A stretch of 64,000 nucleotides of DNA from assembly GCA_008921705.1 (NCBI GenBank), contig VFFE01006712.1, positions 124,001-188,000 of the forward strand, in the 5' to 3' direction. Below are positions 26,601 through 39,016 of this stretch, piece after piece; within the stretch, counting starts at the first letter, position 1, and each line of letters opens with the position of its first letter. The position numbers and the translations under genes are program-made. The stretch comes from Burhinus oedicnemus. Its lineage: Eukaryota; Chordata; Aves; Charadriiformes; Burhinidae. The notes under the pieces are model-generated. The model was given only the letters and a program-made list of their open reading frames with translations. It ran no database searches and was not told the origin of the DNA.

Positions 26601-27526
26601 CATTTCTTAGTGGATTTAGCAATGGATTTCCTCTTCTGAGGCCCTTCTGAGGGGTTAAGGAATGGAGAATACCACTTCTCACTGCACGTCCTTCAGCCAG
26701 CAAAGTCATCTTGGATAGAGATAGGAGCAGTGGTCTCCAGTCTTTCATCCCACTATAGCACGTGAGGTTGTTGGGTTGTAAAGCTGCACAAGAAACTCTT
26801 GGCCAAAGGGCAGTGTAAAGACTGGTCTACATATTTTGGTACTGCATTCATATTATCAGATATGGCTAGTTATTGACCAGTTAATAGCTAGTTATTATAA
26901 AAAACAATTTGACCGTTAGACCTTATGACAGAAACTTGACCCAGAAGGGTAAATATTTGTAGTATGTTGCATCTCTAAGAATGGTAACTGCCAAAAAAAG
27001 CAGATTATAGAACAATTTTAAAATCTCTAGAAATATACCTTTATTATTAAAAATAGGCTGTTGTAGTCAGTGAAAAAGCAGAGGCTCATAGGAGGGAAGT
27101 TAGCTGGGCTTCCTCTGGTGGAAGCTCGGCTCCCTCACTGGCAGATGATAATACACTGTAATTTCACCTCTTAGTTTGCTTGGTGCTATATCCCATATGT
27201 AGACAAACCCTGAGACTATGTGCTACGTGTTACGTCTGTGCGGATGGATGCTCAGCATGATAGACTGTCCCGGGTATCTCCCTCCGTTTGGAAAGCAAAG
27301 GAGCAATCCTGGCAGGAGGTGGGGGTCCCACAGGACAGTGTGGACATGGACATGGGGATGCTGCCGTGTACCTGACCACCCTGAGCGCATCCTCCTGCTA
27401 CGCCAGCACTATACATCCAGCCCTGCTTTCCACATGCACTCAAGCCCCCGAGACTTCTCCTGAGCTGTTGCTGTGCAGGAGCTCCATCTAGTGCTGACAT
27501 TATTTCTTACTCTGGCTCCCTAAGGC

Positions 27527-27551
27527 ATAAATATATAAATATATAAATATA
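27527..27551. repeat. 8-bp AT-rich tandem repeat, three copies
   Basis: The unit ATAAATAT is repeated three times without interruption, plus one extra base. It is a short microsatellite-like tract. Confidence 0.9.
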
Positions 27552-30500
27552 CTGATATGGTGGCAGCCAATTTAGGGGCTGAATATGCAAATGCTAGCCT
27601 GCTTTCCAGAATGCAAAGGCATCCAGCATAACATATGGAAAGTGAGATTGAAATTAATATTCGCGGTTTTTTGTACTGTGCTGGTATCATTGAGATGCAA
27701 AAAGGAATTCTTTGCTATATTTTTGCCACTGGGAGTAGTTGTTTGTCAGTCGGTTGGTTGATGGATAGGCATATTAATAACATAGCAGAAAAGCATGGTA
27801 CTACTCAGTGATGCACACTAAGTCACAAGACACAGCTAAGAATTAAGATCACCCTTAAAGCACAACATATGCATGTTTAAAAATTCAGCAAGAGGGGGAA
27901 GAAAGAAAAAAAAAAAAAGATAATTCTTTACTATTAAAAGCAATACATACTGTCTGTATTGAAGGTATCACCAAACACAAAAGGAAGGGTATGTCAGACA
28001 AAGGAAGAAATAGAGAAATGACTGTTGAGAAAGGAGCAGGAAAGATTCACTGAACACGACCGCCAATGTTTTCTGTCGGATTTGTCCCAGCAGGCTTGGA
28101 TGTAAGAGTGATTTTGCAGTGATTTCTTTCACACACAGAGTTAAACTGTGACTCCCATTAGAGTTAAGCAGGAAGACAATTCTTTAGGGAAAGGAATGAT
28201 TGCCTGCTCTAATGGACTCACGACTACAAATCATCTAAGCAAAAGAAAACAAATAATTACAGACAGTAGATAAATAGTGATTGGTGTATTTACTTCTATT
28301 CAAAGTAAATTGTTGATATTTGAAGTGGCTTGTATTTTGAAAGCCTAGACTGCCAGCATTTAAAAACTGATTGTAACTGCAAATGATTGTGGGAAATATT
28401 TTCTCAATTTCAAATCAGTAGAAGTGCTTTTACTGCCTTAAAAACATGTGGGAGCATTCAACTAGAATAAGATTCACCAAATGCAAGAATATTGGATTTC
28501 TTTGACCATTTATTCTATGTTTATGTAGATATTTATATAAATATTTAATAGACATCTCCAAATATAGCCAATAGTGTTTTGGAAGCACATTCCTTTCTCA
28601 GCTGCTTCTGCCAGCTATTGAGGCATCCATGCATTCCTCCTCAGTTCATATCATTTATATTAGCACTGAACTTATCAAGAGTTGTTATATTCACATTATG
28701 ATTTTGCTGTATCCTAAAATGACTTATTGTGATTTGTTTCTTCCCTGAAGTGTAGATACTGAGCTGTAAAGTTCAAGCAAGTCAGGCTAGTACTGGTTGG
28801 TTGTCCACCAAGGCTGGTGCTCACTTTGAGCCTATTCATCTTAACTCTGGAAAGTCTTCTAGGTTCAGCAGGCTTTCTTTTGAAGTCTGGAAATGTTTGG
28901 GGTCTTCTGTCAAAATCTGTTGGCAGCTGGATTTTGGCTATAAAATATGTATCTCTTTTTTTGTTTGGGAGGGAAAGGAAAAAGCGGATAATATTCTGGG
29001 GGCTAGCAAGGAAGGAACAGCAGCCACATACGTCTGCCACTCACCAGACCTGTTTGCCTCCCTTCCGAATACTCCTTTGTGCATCTCTCCTCAAAAAACA
29101 AGCAAACAAACAAACAAATCCCCTGAAACCCAAAAACCTGGATAAAAATGATTTTGTGAAGTTCCATATTCACAATCCCTTACTTCTTTCTCTCTCAGAT
29201 TTGCTCATTTGATGCTACTTTCCCACTAGCCCCAGTGGCTGTGGAAGTTGTTATCTAACCTAGCAAACTTAACTGTGTTCTGTTAGTTAAGGTGAGTTTG
29301 TTTCATTCTGGGCTGCCTATCCCAGATTTTGCAGGCTGATCAACATTCTTATTGCCACTTGTGGCAATTCTGGTATCACACAAGAAGAGATGTAACCTGC
29401 AGAACCTCACTGTAGACTGTAGATGAGAGAGGTTTTTCCCTATCTTGACTATAGGAGTGGAATGTGTGTTACAAGACTCAGACCTAGAAAGCAAAATGGA
29501 ATATGTTGGGGTTTTGTTTGGTTTTTTTTTTTTAAACAACTAACAAGTTGTTCTTTCTTCCCCCGTGATGCTGTGCCTCAGTAGTTTCGGATTTTTTGCA
29601 AAAGGGCACATGCTGTGAGGAGGTCAGTGATCAGGTCAACAAAGCACAGAAATGCTCCCCCTCTTCTGCCCAGTGAGTCAGCTTTTGAAAGTTTCTGCTT
29701 TTATCATTGTAATATTCTTACCTCCTCACCTGCAAGGAAGCCTCTGATGGCAGCAACTGCTGAGGTGGAAATTACTGTATTTTGGTGGAAGAAATGCTTT
29801 GACTTTAAGGTAAGCAGAACCCAGTAGTTTTCCTTACTAGTATTAATGTTAACTAGTACATGAGAATGGAATCAAAGCTGATGATAGGACGAATTGCTCC
29901 ATGTGCACTCTCATAAGGTCTCTGATGCTGTGGCAGGTGTTAGGTAAGCCCCAGAGATGACAAAATTTCACCTGAAGATTAAGCTACCATTAGAAAGAGA
30001 GCTTGTTGCTTTTTTCCTCTTCCTGCTTCCAGACCTCTCTTGTGAGTACTAGACTTACAAATTGTATTTTATACACAGTCCTTGATGGATGATATTAGGA
30101 TATGTCTTCAGAAAGGCTTCTAAGGAGATACAGAAGTGCAAATATGTTGGAAAGGTCATGTCTTTTAAGTTGCTTGAATTGTTTGTGTTTCATTTCTATG
30201 TGTGAAGTGTTTTATTTCTGTAGAGAACTAATAGAAATGCTCTCATTTAAATTCAGGAAAGTTATTTCCCTTGAAAACAGCACTGAGTCACTGATCAAAC
30301 TAGTTTTGTGTAACTCAATAACATATTTATGTAATACCATTCAGTAGCACAACTTGGAATTAAACATGAAACCTTAAAATTGAGGTAGTAAGAGCCTTCA
30401 TTTGAAGAGGGCTCTTTCTTACTGCTGTTCTGTGTTTACCTCTAAGTCCTTGGGCAAGCATGATGAAAGACATGAGCCAGAAAAAACAGCAGAATACCTT

Positions 30501-30949
30501 AGCACAGGATTCCCCAATATTCCCAACTTGGGGTGCATTTAGTCACAAAACCCTTTTCCTCCTTTTACATCTTGCTTGTATCCATCTCATAGCGCCACAG
30601 AGCATTTCAGCATATTCTCCAGCTAATGGAGCAGCAGGTTTATCAACTGAAACCTGAGGCACTAGAGGGAAGGGATCACAGCTGCATTACACACGACACG
30701 TAACATTGTTGATGCTGATGTTATGAACAACCTACCTTCTGCTGGCGTTAGGTATTTACCAACACAACATTTCTAGGTGGAGGCCAGAGCACACGTCTTC
30801 TTTCCCTGCGAGTGTCCTTACCGCACTGTGCCATTTCTTGCTTGCTGTCTCTCCAAGTTCACTGTTCACCACTGTATGGTGGCTTGGCTTCAACAGGAGG
30901 TGCACAAGGGATGGCGTTCATTGAGTCCTAGCCCACCAGCTGCCGGTTC

Positions 30950-30987
30950 ATGCTCCTCTTCCACTTCCATGTTCCTCTTCCACTTCC
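30950..30987. repeat. 19-bp tandem duplication
   Basis: Two adjacent pyrimidine-rich units (30950-30968 and 30969-30987) differ by a single C/T. Confidence 0.9.
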
Positions 30988-32286
30988 AGGTCTGTGATCT
31001 CCTTAACCAGGACATTATGTTAAAGCTGCCTCATAGTAATAGGTATTATATCCACACATATATGTGTATGGAGTTCTGTAAATATATGGAGCATCACTAT
31101 ATCACTATTTTCTCTTCCTTCAGCAACACATTTGAGCAATGGTGGCCAGAGTTGCTGTTGGTTAACCTCTGCTGCTGGCAGGTTCCTCTGGGGTTTGCAC
31201 AGGGTTTGTAGATGGTATGTGGGAACCCCAGCACTTACTATCCCCTTGATTTCCCCTCTGTGTTTTGTACGTGGCTGGCAGATGGTCTGGTGCTCACCTG
31301 GGGTGCTCAGCTGGCTCCATTGCACCTTGGGTCTCAGCAGCAGCACGGCCAGGGTGACTCTGGTTCCCTGCCTTGCACCAGCCTCGCAGCTGGGTCTCAC
31401 CCCGGCTCGATCTCGGCAGCTAGGTTTGGCCTGGCCATGGGCTGCAGTGGTGTCGGGAAGTGTAGGGACTTGCTGTGGAGTTCCTGAGTTTGGTGTGGCT
31501 GATATGTGAAGGGAAATGGGTATAAATGCCAGAAGAAACTACAGGAGAAGAGTTAGAAGAACAGCCTGTGCAGGTAATGAAGAAAACTGTTCCCAGCTGA
31601 TAAGCGCAGAGCACAACAGCCTGTCGGCAGAGGACCCTGTACCCCATGGAGAGGAGCATGGCATCAAGGGTACAGCCTGTCACACCTGCCGTTTCTTTCC
31701 CTGGTAGCTCACTGTGAAAGAGGCAGTGCTCATGCAGGTGAGTACATTCCAGGCAGATGTACTTTCCACAAGAGGAAATGCAAACAGGGAGCAGCAGCCT
31801 CGCCTGAGACATACCAAGGTTCATGTGGGCAGGATTTGTAAGCAACGGACCACTTCATAACAGCAGTGGACTCCTAAAGTGTACAAAAGCTCTGTCCAAA
31901 ACCCAGTTTGTTGCCAGTGAGGTAGCCATAAGCAAGAGGTTTGATAAATTGAGCCAGAGCCCCTTGCTCTCCCACAAATGAGAACATGGACAAACGTCTT
32001 GAACATAGACCTTTGTGCTCATGGTTGTGAGAGTGTGAGGGGATAAAAGCTATGAGAGAATAGTGTGACTGGGTGAAATCAACCTGTGTGGAGATTGGGT
32101 GTGATAAAATCATCTTGACCTTTTGTGAGCACTCAGATTTAGTTTTGCTCCATTCATGTCTTGTCAAAGATGTTGTTGCATTCCTCCAGACTAAGCCTAA
32201 ACTAAGCTAACCTCCTGCCTCAGCTTACCTGTAGCTTCTTTTCATTGCTCCTGGTCCTTGATAACCAGAATACGGTGCAGGATATA

Positions 32287-32323
32287 CAACCATGATGCTC
32301 CATCATGCAACCATGATGCTCCA
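32287..32323. repeat. 16-bp repeat at 21-bp period
   Basis: CAACCATGATGCTCCA occurs identically at 32287-32302 and 32308-32323, separated by TCATG. Confidence 0.9.
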
Positions 32324-33480
32324 GGACTCTAATCAAGATGTAGGATAATGACCTTCAGGAGCTTTAAGAGGGCAAATATACCTAAGTTAGGAGTCAAAAT
32401 ATTTATCCAGTGTAGGATGAATCTCTGGGATTCTCAGTTTTTCATAACCTACAGACCATCAGCAAGCTGCATCCCATTTCCAATGACTACATACATCACT
32501 GAGCAGCAAAAACTAGTAAGAAAATGTAACGGTCCTAGTTGAGACTCGCGGGAGCAAAACAGTGATTTGCTGTGTCCTTCACCTAGAGCCATACTCTGTG
32601 CTGTGCTGTCAGGAAGAAATGTACAGATCTTTAAATAAAAGTAAATAATAGATAGTGTCTCAGATGGTAGTCCTATAAATGGATGCCTGTCCTGGTTTAT
32701 GACTTAAGATTGAATTTCTTGCACTCTACTCAATGCAACTAATTGCTATGTAGAAAAGGCTCACGCCTCAGAGCCGGCTTGTCTCAAAGTCACTTATTTC
32801 CGTGGCTAATTTTTGAATAATTATTTGTTCCTGTAATGTAATCTGCAGTGGATTTTTATGTCATCTTTCAGTAGTGTTCAGTGAGAACCTCAGCTTTGTT
32901 CCTGTATATGCACGAAATGTTGGGTGAACAAATTACATTTCTCACTGTGATTGACTCCTGTGGAGTTATTTGGCTAGGTACCAGCTTGAGGCCCTAAATA
33001 TTTGTTGGAGGCAAATTCTATTTAGATGTGCAATTCCTGAATTTAATTTTGTTGCAATTTTAGAAAACATTACTCATTTGAAATTAATATGTGCAGTCTA
33101 CCCAGTCATAAATGTTGCTGCAAAATAAGAATGAAATGTTGGCATAAAGCATTGTGATTAGCTTTAAAATTATAATTATTTTCTTCTTTTATAACTTACA
33201 TTATTTTTTTTAAATTTCTTTTCTAGTTATTAAGACTACAGAGATTACATTCAAGTCTTTTCCTCAGATATAATTCTAAAGATTTTAATTGCTTTTTGTT
33301 TCAAAGCTGAGATTCTTACTAATTCCTATGACTGCAATAGATAGGGCGTGAAATAGAATACCAGATAACTGCAGGATTTCTGGCAAAGGCCACAACAGTT
33401 AAGTGCATACAACATTGGGAAAACTCTGGTATACAAAAATAGGAGGCACAATGAAAAGTGAGAAACTTTATTCTACTTTA

Positions 33481-33625
33481 TCCAAAACAGATTTCAAGAA
33501 GGGCATGAGCAAAGACCGAGGAAACTATGGACCTGTTAGTCTAACCTCAGTACCTGGAAAAATCATGGAGAAGGTCATACTGGGTGCTACTGAAAGGCAT
33601 GTAAAGGGCAAGGCAATCATCAGTT
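33481..33625 (+). mobile_element. CR1 ORF2 fragment (start of RT domain)
   Basis: Plus-strand translation shows FKKG, then [19 protein letters not shown], the conserved block at the start of the CR1 reverse transcriptase. It aligns with 42373-42450 of the larger CR1 copy in this window. Homology stops soon afterwards. It may be the 5' remnant of the same insertion as the CR1 3' end at 34027, with an internal deletion, because both lie on the same strand 400 bp apart. Confidence 0.75.
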
Positions 33626-34026
33626 TTCTGCTGGAAGCTCCTTCAGTAACTGTTACACAGCTGATCCCTGTTTTTCACTTCCACCCAGTGTCAAACTAAA
33701 TACTGACATGAAACCTGGTTTTGCCTTTGTTATGAAATGATGTGGTTTCAGGCCAACAAATTAGGCCTGTGTATCAGCTATAATTGATCAAATGATAGCG
33801 GTATCTTCCCAGGATTCAGCTATTGAACTGATAAAGGAGAGAGATTTAAAAAAATAGTACTTTTTAAATTAAAAAGCTGAGGATATTCTAAGCAGAGACA
33901 TTGGAGCTGATAATCCACCACAACATTGGAATAGGGTTATTTCTTGATGCGTATCCTATATTGGTTTTGTCCACTCTTGGCTTCCCTGTGAAGGTGAAGG
34001 CCCTTCATTGGCAAGGTTGGATGGAG

Positions 34027-34472
34027 CTGTGTCCAGAGAAGGGCAACAAAGCTGGTGAGGGGTCTAGACACTTATGAGGAGCAGCTGAGGGAACTGGGGT
34101 TGTTTAGTCTGGAGAAAAGGAGCCTGAAGGGAGACCTTATTGCTCTCTACAACTACCTGAAAGGAGGTTGTAGACAGGTGGGGGTTGTTCTCATGTCCCA
34201 AGTAACAAGCGATAGGACAAGAGGCCTCAAGTTGCACCAGGGGAGGTTTAGGATGGATATTAGGAAAAATTTCTTCACTGAAAGGCTTATCAACAGGAAG
34301 GAACAGGTTGCCCAGGGAAGTGGTGGAGTCGCCATCCCTGGAGGTATTTGAAAGACATGTAGATGTAGTGCTGAGGGACATGGTTTAGTGGTAACTTGAC
34401 AGCGTTAAGTAGGTGGTTTGACTCGATGATCTTAAAGGTCTCTTCCAACCATAACAATCCTATGATTCTATG
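34027..34472 (+). mobile_element. CR1 LINE 3' end
   Basis: The plus strand encodes the C-terminal ORF2 landmarks [33 protein letters not shown] and [11 protein letters not shown], then continues into the CR1 3' UTR. It ends with the characteristic CCTATGATTCTATGA repeat at about 34460-34473. Frameshifts follow the FFTERL motif, so it is a dead copy. Confidence 0.9.
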
Positions 34473-37400
34473 ACTCATGTAACACGAGCTGCAGTGTTGG
34501 GCTGTAGAGGGCCGGGGCGCATCTCGTGCCATTGTGTACACTGCGCAAGGTCACACAAGTAGACTGACAGAGGGTTGCCATGGCCTCTGTTGGTTTTGGT
34601 TCTTCCTCACCTGGGTAATAGGTATTTTCATTACTTGCAGCCAATTCAATTGAATGTGTCTCACTGTTGGAAAAAAAGTTGAGGTTTTTTTTTTTTTTAT
34701 GGCTCCTAATTTCATCATTTTCTGTCTTTCAAAGCACCAGTTTCAGTCTTTGAAGTATCTGTATTTTTTCTGAATAGTTAGCCTGGTTTAGTATATTTTA
34801 ACCACATGAGCCACATTGAATTCTTTTAATTTTTAATATCCCTTATGAACTACCCCTTCAGTGCTTTCCTCTTTTTCCCTTGTTTTGAAAGCATTAGAAG
34901 TTAATGCACAGTGGTGTTAATTTCAGTGATATTAAAAAGTTCAGGTACAGCATAGACCTTAAAGTCTTACTGTGACAAAAAGAAAAAGATAAATATTGAT
35001 TTTTTTTTTTTTTCTGAACTTTGTGGTTTGGGATTCCATATATCAGAGTTCTTGTCCTCCAGAGAAAAGTGTAGTCTGCGTCACGTCAGAGGAACTCAAT
35101 AATAAAAGTCGAGTAAAGATGAAATGGCTCCTGCCAAGATGTGTAATTAAGAGTCTCCAATCTTCTGTGTAGAGAAGAAAAATGATCTGCTGTAATTTAA
35201 AGGAAACTTTTGTGGTTTTGTCTGATTGCTAATATTTGATGTATTCTTTACTGACCTAATGTATTCTTTACTGGTCCTAATTTCATAACTGAGCATTAAT
35301 TCTGTGCCAGTTAAGGAGAAGACTCTTCTTTGGCTCAAAGCAACCAATCCTGCATTCATGGCTCGTTATCTTCAGAGCCACTCCATCAAGCTGTCCCTCA
35401 TAAATACCAGCGTGAGAAAAGCTGAGCATCTTTTTCATGTTAGGCAGCAGGCAAAAATGTGAAGAAGTGCAAACGAATGCTGTAAATCGTGGCAATACAC
35501 ACTATAAGAAGCTGCTGGGCAGTAGCACAGCCACAGGGACGAGCAGGCAGAGCTGGTGGCCAGACGAGACCTGAGAGCCCAATGGCTAAAGCAGCAAAGG
35601 GCCCTGAGCTAGGGAAGTTTGAACATCCTATTTGGGTTTTCTAGGCAACACTGCACGCACAGGACTGTAGGATATCCTCTACAAAAGTACGCCTCACCTG
35701 CTATACCTTCAAAATAGGGACGTTGTGCCCTCAGTTGCTATCAGAGGTAGAGCAAGAATAATATAACCTGGCTGTAGAGCACTCAGCTGGGAGGGGAGAG
35801 ATTTCTTTTTCCCAAGACTGTTTTCTGTTAGTCCATGATGGTCTAATCTAAAATGCAGAAATAGTTCTATATCACCTTACTGAGGCCTAAGTTTCAAATA
35901 CAAAATCTGGATTTTTTGCCTTAGGTACCTACATGAGCTAAATGTTTTTGATAGCAAGAAGGTCTTTAGTCAAGCAGATAAAAGCATGGAAAGAGGCAAT
36001 GCTAAGGAAGTGAAGATAAATAAGTGTGGGCTGGAAGTGAGAAGAGAGTGGTGGATTCTTTGGTTTTGAGTCTGTAATTCAGAACCTGCTATTTTTTTTT
36101 CTATATTGAGATACGTGTTTAATGCAGGAATCATGGCCAAGGGCTTTCAAGAGCTGTGTATGTAGGAAATCAGATTACATGAGGGACTATCAGAAAGTCT
36201 CCACTGCCTCTAAAATAGTCTAGCCTTAAAATAGGTTTAAAGTTAGACTCAAACTGTATAATTCAGTTGAATTTAGTGGAGCTGTGTCATTTTACAGCTG
36301 TAAGTGTATCTGCTTTTTAGGTCTGACTTCCCAGTAATATACAGAAAATAATTTAGTAGGCTCTTGTACTAAGAAAGATGTTTTCTTCATCAAATGTTGG
36401 CTTCTCCTCACACCCTTTTGCCTTCTATTCCCCTGAGAAATAAGGCATCCTATTGCAGCAGGCAGTGCTTGCATTCCCCCTGGGTCCTTTGCCCGTCCCC
36501 AGCTCTGCACAAAGTGATCGCAAATTGTTGTCAGGATGGCAGGAATAGCTGTGCCTGCATCCAGCTAACTAGGATATGAGTCCTTGACTTGTCGGGGAAG
36601 GAGGTGCAAAATGCTGTGCCGGGGGAGAACATGCTACTGTGCCCTGTGTGGGTATGCGTGTGGGATGTTTTGCCCCGGTACAGGATAGGCTGGTGTTATC
36701 CCCAGGAGAGTCTCTGACTCACCTCCATTCCATGCCTGGGAAGGAGCTATAGGAGAAGCTGACAGTTAAATGTGGGAAAATGGATTACAGCTATGGATTC
36801 CCTGAAGATCACCTTTTCTGTTAACAGATTTGCTGGAAGTAGGTACCACTCAAAACCAGAGAATTTTGGCAGGGTATCTCTCAATGCTACTGTATAGTTG
36901 GCTGTTACTAATGGCAAGAATCAAGAAAAAAGAATTCCTGGAAAGAGCTGGACTGACATAGGTCTATTCAGATTTTTCATCTCACAGGACTAAAAAAAGG
37001 GGCCTGGAAACAATGGGAAAAGATGGTGTTAAATTTCTTCCAACAAGGTGCTTCTATCATAAATCCTGGAAAGTGGTATCCAGTGTTGTGTCACCAAGAA
37101 CTGTAAGGAAGCTTCAAGGATAACAAAAACATAGGAAATAGGAAAAAAACCCCACTGAGTCATGACTAAGAACCTGCCAGGCAAATCCATAAAGATCTGT
37201 AGAGGGGATTGGGACCCTGAACCTTGAAAAAGAGAGTGGGTATGTCCTACAACCCAAATTTTTTTAATCTTCCACTGGAAGATATAACTGATGTCTGACA
37301 CCTAGAGCTTGATATTAACTTTTTAACTTGATTATGTGATGTATTTGTAAATAAAGTTACAACCTGCCATATCACTGTCATGCCAAGGGTTTTCTGTTGT

Positions 37401-37900
37401 TTCCATATATGAGTGATCAGAACTGAAGCTATATCTAGCTGATGGGGCAGAAGTGCAAAAGTTTCTTTTATTTTGGGGCTCCCAATATTGAATAGAAAGA
37501 TTTTTGCATGTATAAAAGTCAATGCAATATTTGAAAATGCTCATGGATGTTAAAAATTTAGTATTTTTTAGCAAGGGAATCTTTCCACATTTTATTAGTT
37601 CATGTAGAAAATGGATTTCCCTTGGGTAATACTAAAACAGCTAAATCTGAAAACCTGCCTAGAAGAGGAATAGCTTTCAAGTATGAAATCTCCTCATGTA
37701 AGATATGAGTTCAACAAAATTTGACGTACTGGACAGAACAGCCAGGTCCAGTGAGGATTTAAGCATAGAGAATAATGAAAATAGTTTTCACTGTTGCTTT
37801 CAATAATGTAATAACCAGAAAAGCATCTCATTTCTTGGGTTTTAATGGATACGGTACAAAATAATGAAGGTAACTATTTAAATTGCTTGGTTCATTGCAG
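34473..37900. other. Opsin intron 1, right end
   Basis: No exon or transposon is recognised. A near-identical pair of about 16 bp (GTATTCTTTACTG core) lies at 35239-35273 with a 20-bp period. The intron ends in TTCATTGCAG at 37891-37900, a good acceptor for exon 2. Confidence 0.6.
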
Positions 37901-38226
37901 GCATTGTGTCCCTGATCTCCCTGGCTGTCTTGTCCTATGAACGCTACAGCACTATCACCCTGTGCAACAAGCGCAGCGCTGATTATCGGAAGGCATTGCT
38001 GGCAGTCGGCGGTTCATGGATTTATTCCTTGGTCTGGACTGTGCCGCCTCTGATCGGTTGGAGCAGTTACGGGGTAGAAGGTGCAGGTACAAGCTGTTCA
38101 GTACGCTGGTCCTCTGAATCAGCCGAGTCCACGTCCTATATCATCTGTCTCTTCATATTCTGCTTGGTCATCCCTGTAATGGTCATGATGTACTGCTACG
38201 GTCGCCTCCTTTACGCTGTTAAACAG
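37901..38226 (+). CDS. TMT/encephalopsin-type opsin, coding exon 2
   Basis: The acceptor TTGCAG precedes 37901. The phase-1 junction completes Gly113, so exons 1 and 2 join without a shift (663 nt, 221 codons). The exon supplies the rest of TM3 with the E126-R127-Y128 motif (bovine Glu134-Arg135-Tyr136), intracellular loop 2, TM4 (about 144-164, with Trp152 and Pro161-Pro162), extracellular loop 2 and TM5 (about 192-217, with Pro204 and Tyr212). Cys178 pairs with Cys102. Glu172 aligns with bovine Glu181, the ancestral counterion position, and Tyr105 replaces Glu113, as expected for a non-visual bistable-type pigment. The exon ends CAG|GTAAGC in phase 0 after Lys220-Gln221. Unspliced reading adds 37 residues before a stop at 38338-38340. 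TM6, TM7 and the retinal Schiff-base lysine are not encoded here. Confidence 0.92.
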
Positions 38227-38531
38227 GTAAGCTGCTGTGTGCTATCAATAGTGCAAACTGCTCTGAGACGTATGTTGCATTTCTCCTTCATCGAGTTTGG
38301 AAGCACTGATGATAAAGAGCAAAACAACAAAGCAAAATGAAATTAAAAAGACTACAGAAAGCCTCAAGGAAGGGGCGTGAGGTCTTCACCAAGCTCTTTC
38401 ATACTCCTGAAGCTCCAGTCAGAACAACCAGATAACATCCATATAGATACTGACTTTGTGGTTTGGAAATACTGTGCTCTAGGAAAAACAGCATACTTGG
38501 GTGAAAGTTGCATTTGTAATGAAGCCAACAC

Positions 38532-38580
38532 TTACCTGTCTGTAAGTAAGACATGTTTACCTGTCTGTAAATAAGACATC
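38532..38580. repeat. 25-bp tandem duplication
   Basis: Two adjacent units begin TTACCTGTCTGTAA at 38532 and 38557 and differ at two positions. Confidence 0.9.
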
Positions 38581-39000
38581 CGTGCAAACATTTCTCCTGG
38601 TTTTGGATCATGACATTTTAATAATTTCTGCTTCTTAATCTGTGGACACCTAACTTTACAGTAAAGCAATTTTACTGCAATTTGCAGAACTATGCCAGGG
38701 ATCATCTTCTTGTAATTCCAGACCACATTTAAAAATTTCCTTAAATATTACTATCACCACTACTACTATGACTGCTACTATGCCGACACTCCTCTGACTG
38801 GTTTAAGGGGTAGTGCAGATATTCCAAAGTGAATGTTTCAAAAGACTCTGCCAGAGCGTGTGGTATTATAAGGTTTGAATACTCTTGGGACAGTAATGAA
38901 ATGGTTTAATGATTAGTAATGAGAAAGTAATGAGTATATAGGTGTTCTCTAAAAAGCAATTCTCTAAAGTGTTCAGATGAATTAACTAAAGGTGTTAAAA

Positions 39001-39016
39001 GGGGGGGGGGGGGGGG
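39001..39016. repeat. G16 homopolymer
   Basis: Sixteen consecutive G residues follow an A-run. Such tracts are length-unstable and can form G-quadruplex-like structure. The length may also be a sequencing artefact. Confidence 0.9.

Larger units (their letters stand above)
26601..33480. other. Opsin intron 1, right-centre part
   Basis: No exon or transposon is recognised with confidence. Three 8-bp ATAAATAT units occur at 27527-27550, a 19-bp duplication at 30950-30987 and a 21-bp-period duplication at 32287-32323. The GC-richer stretch at about 31130-31850 includes a TATA-like GTATAAATG at about 31520 but has no LTR ends that I can define. Confidence 0.5.

Noticed and set aside
30777..31211. 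144-codon open frame on the + strand
   Set aside because: Starts with GTG, has no domain, and composition is that of translated non-coding DNA.
31130..31850. GC-richer block with a TATA-like GTATAAATG near 31520, considered as an LTR
   Set aside because: No TG/CA ends, target duplication or polyadenylation signal could be placed with confidence.
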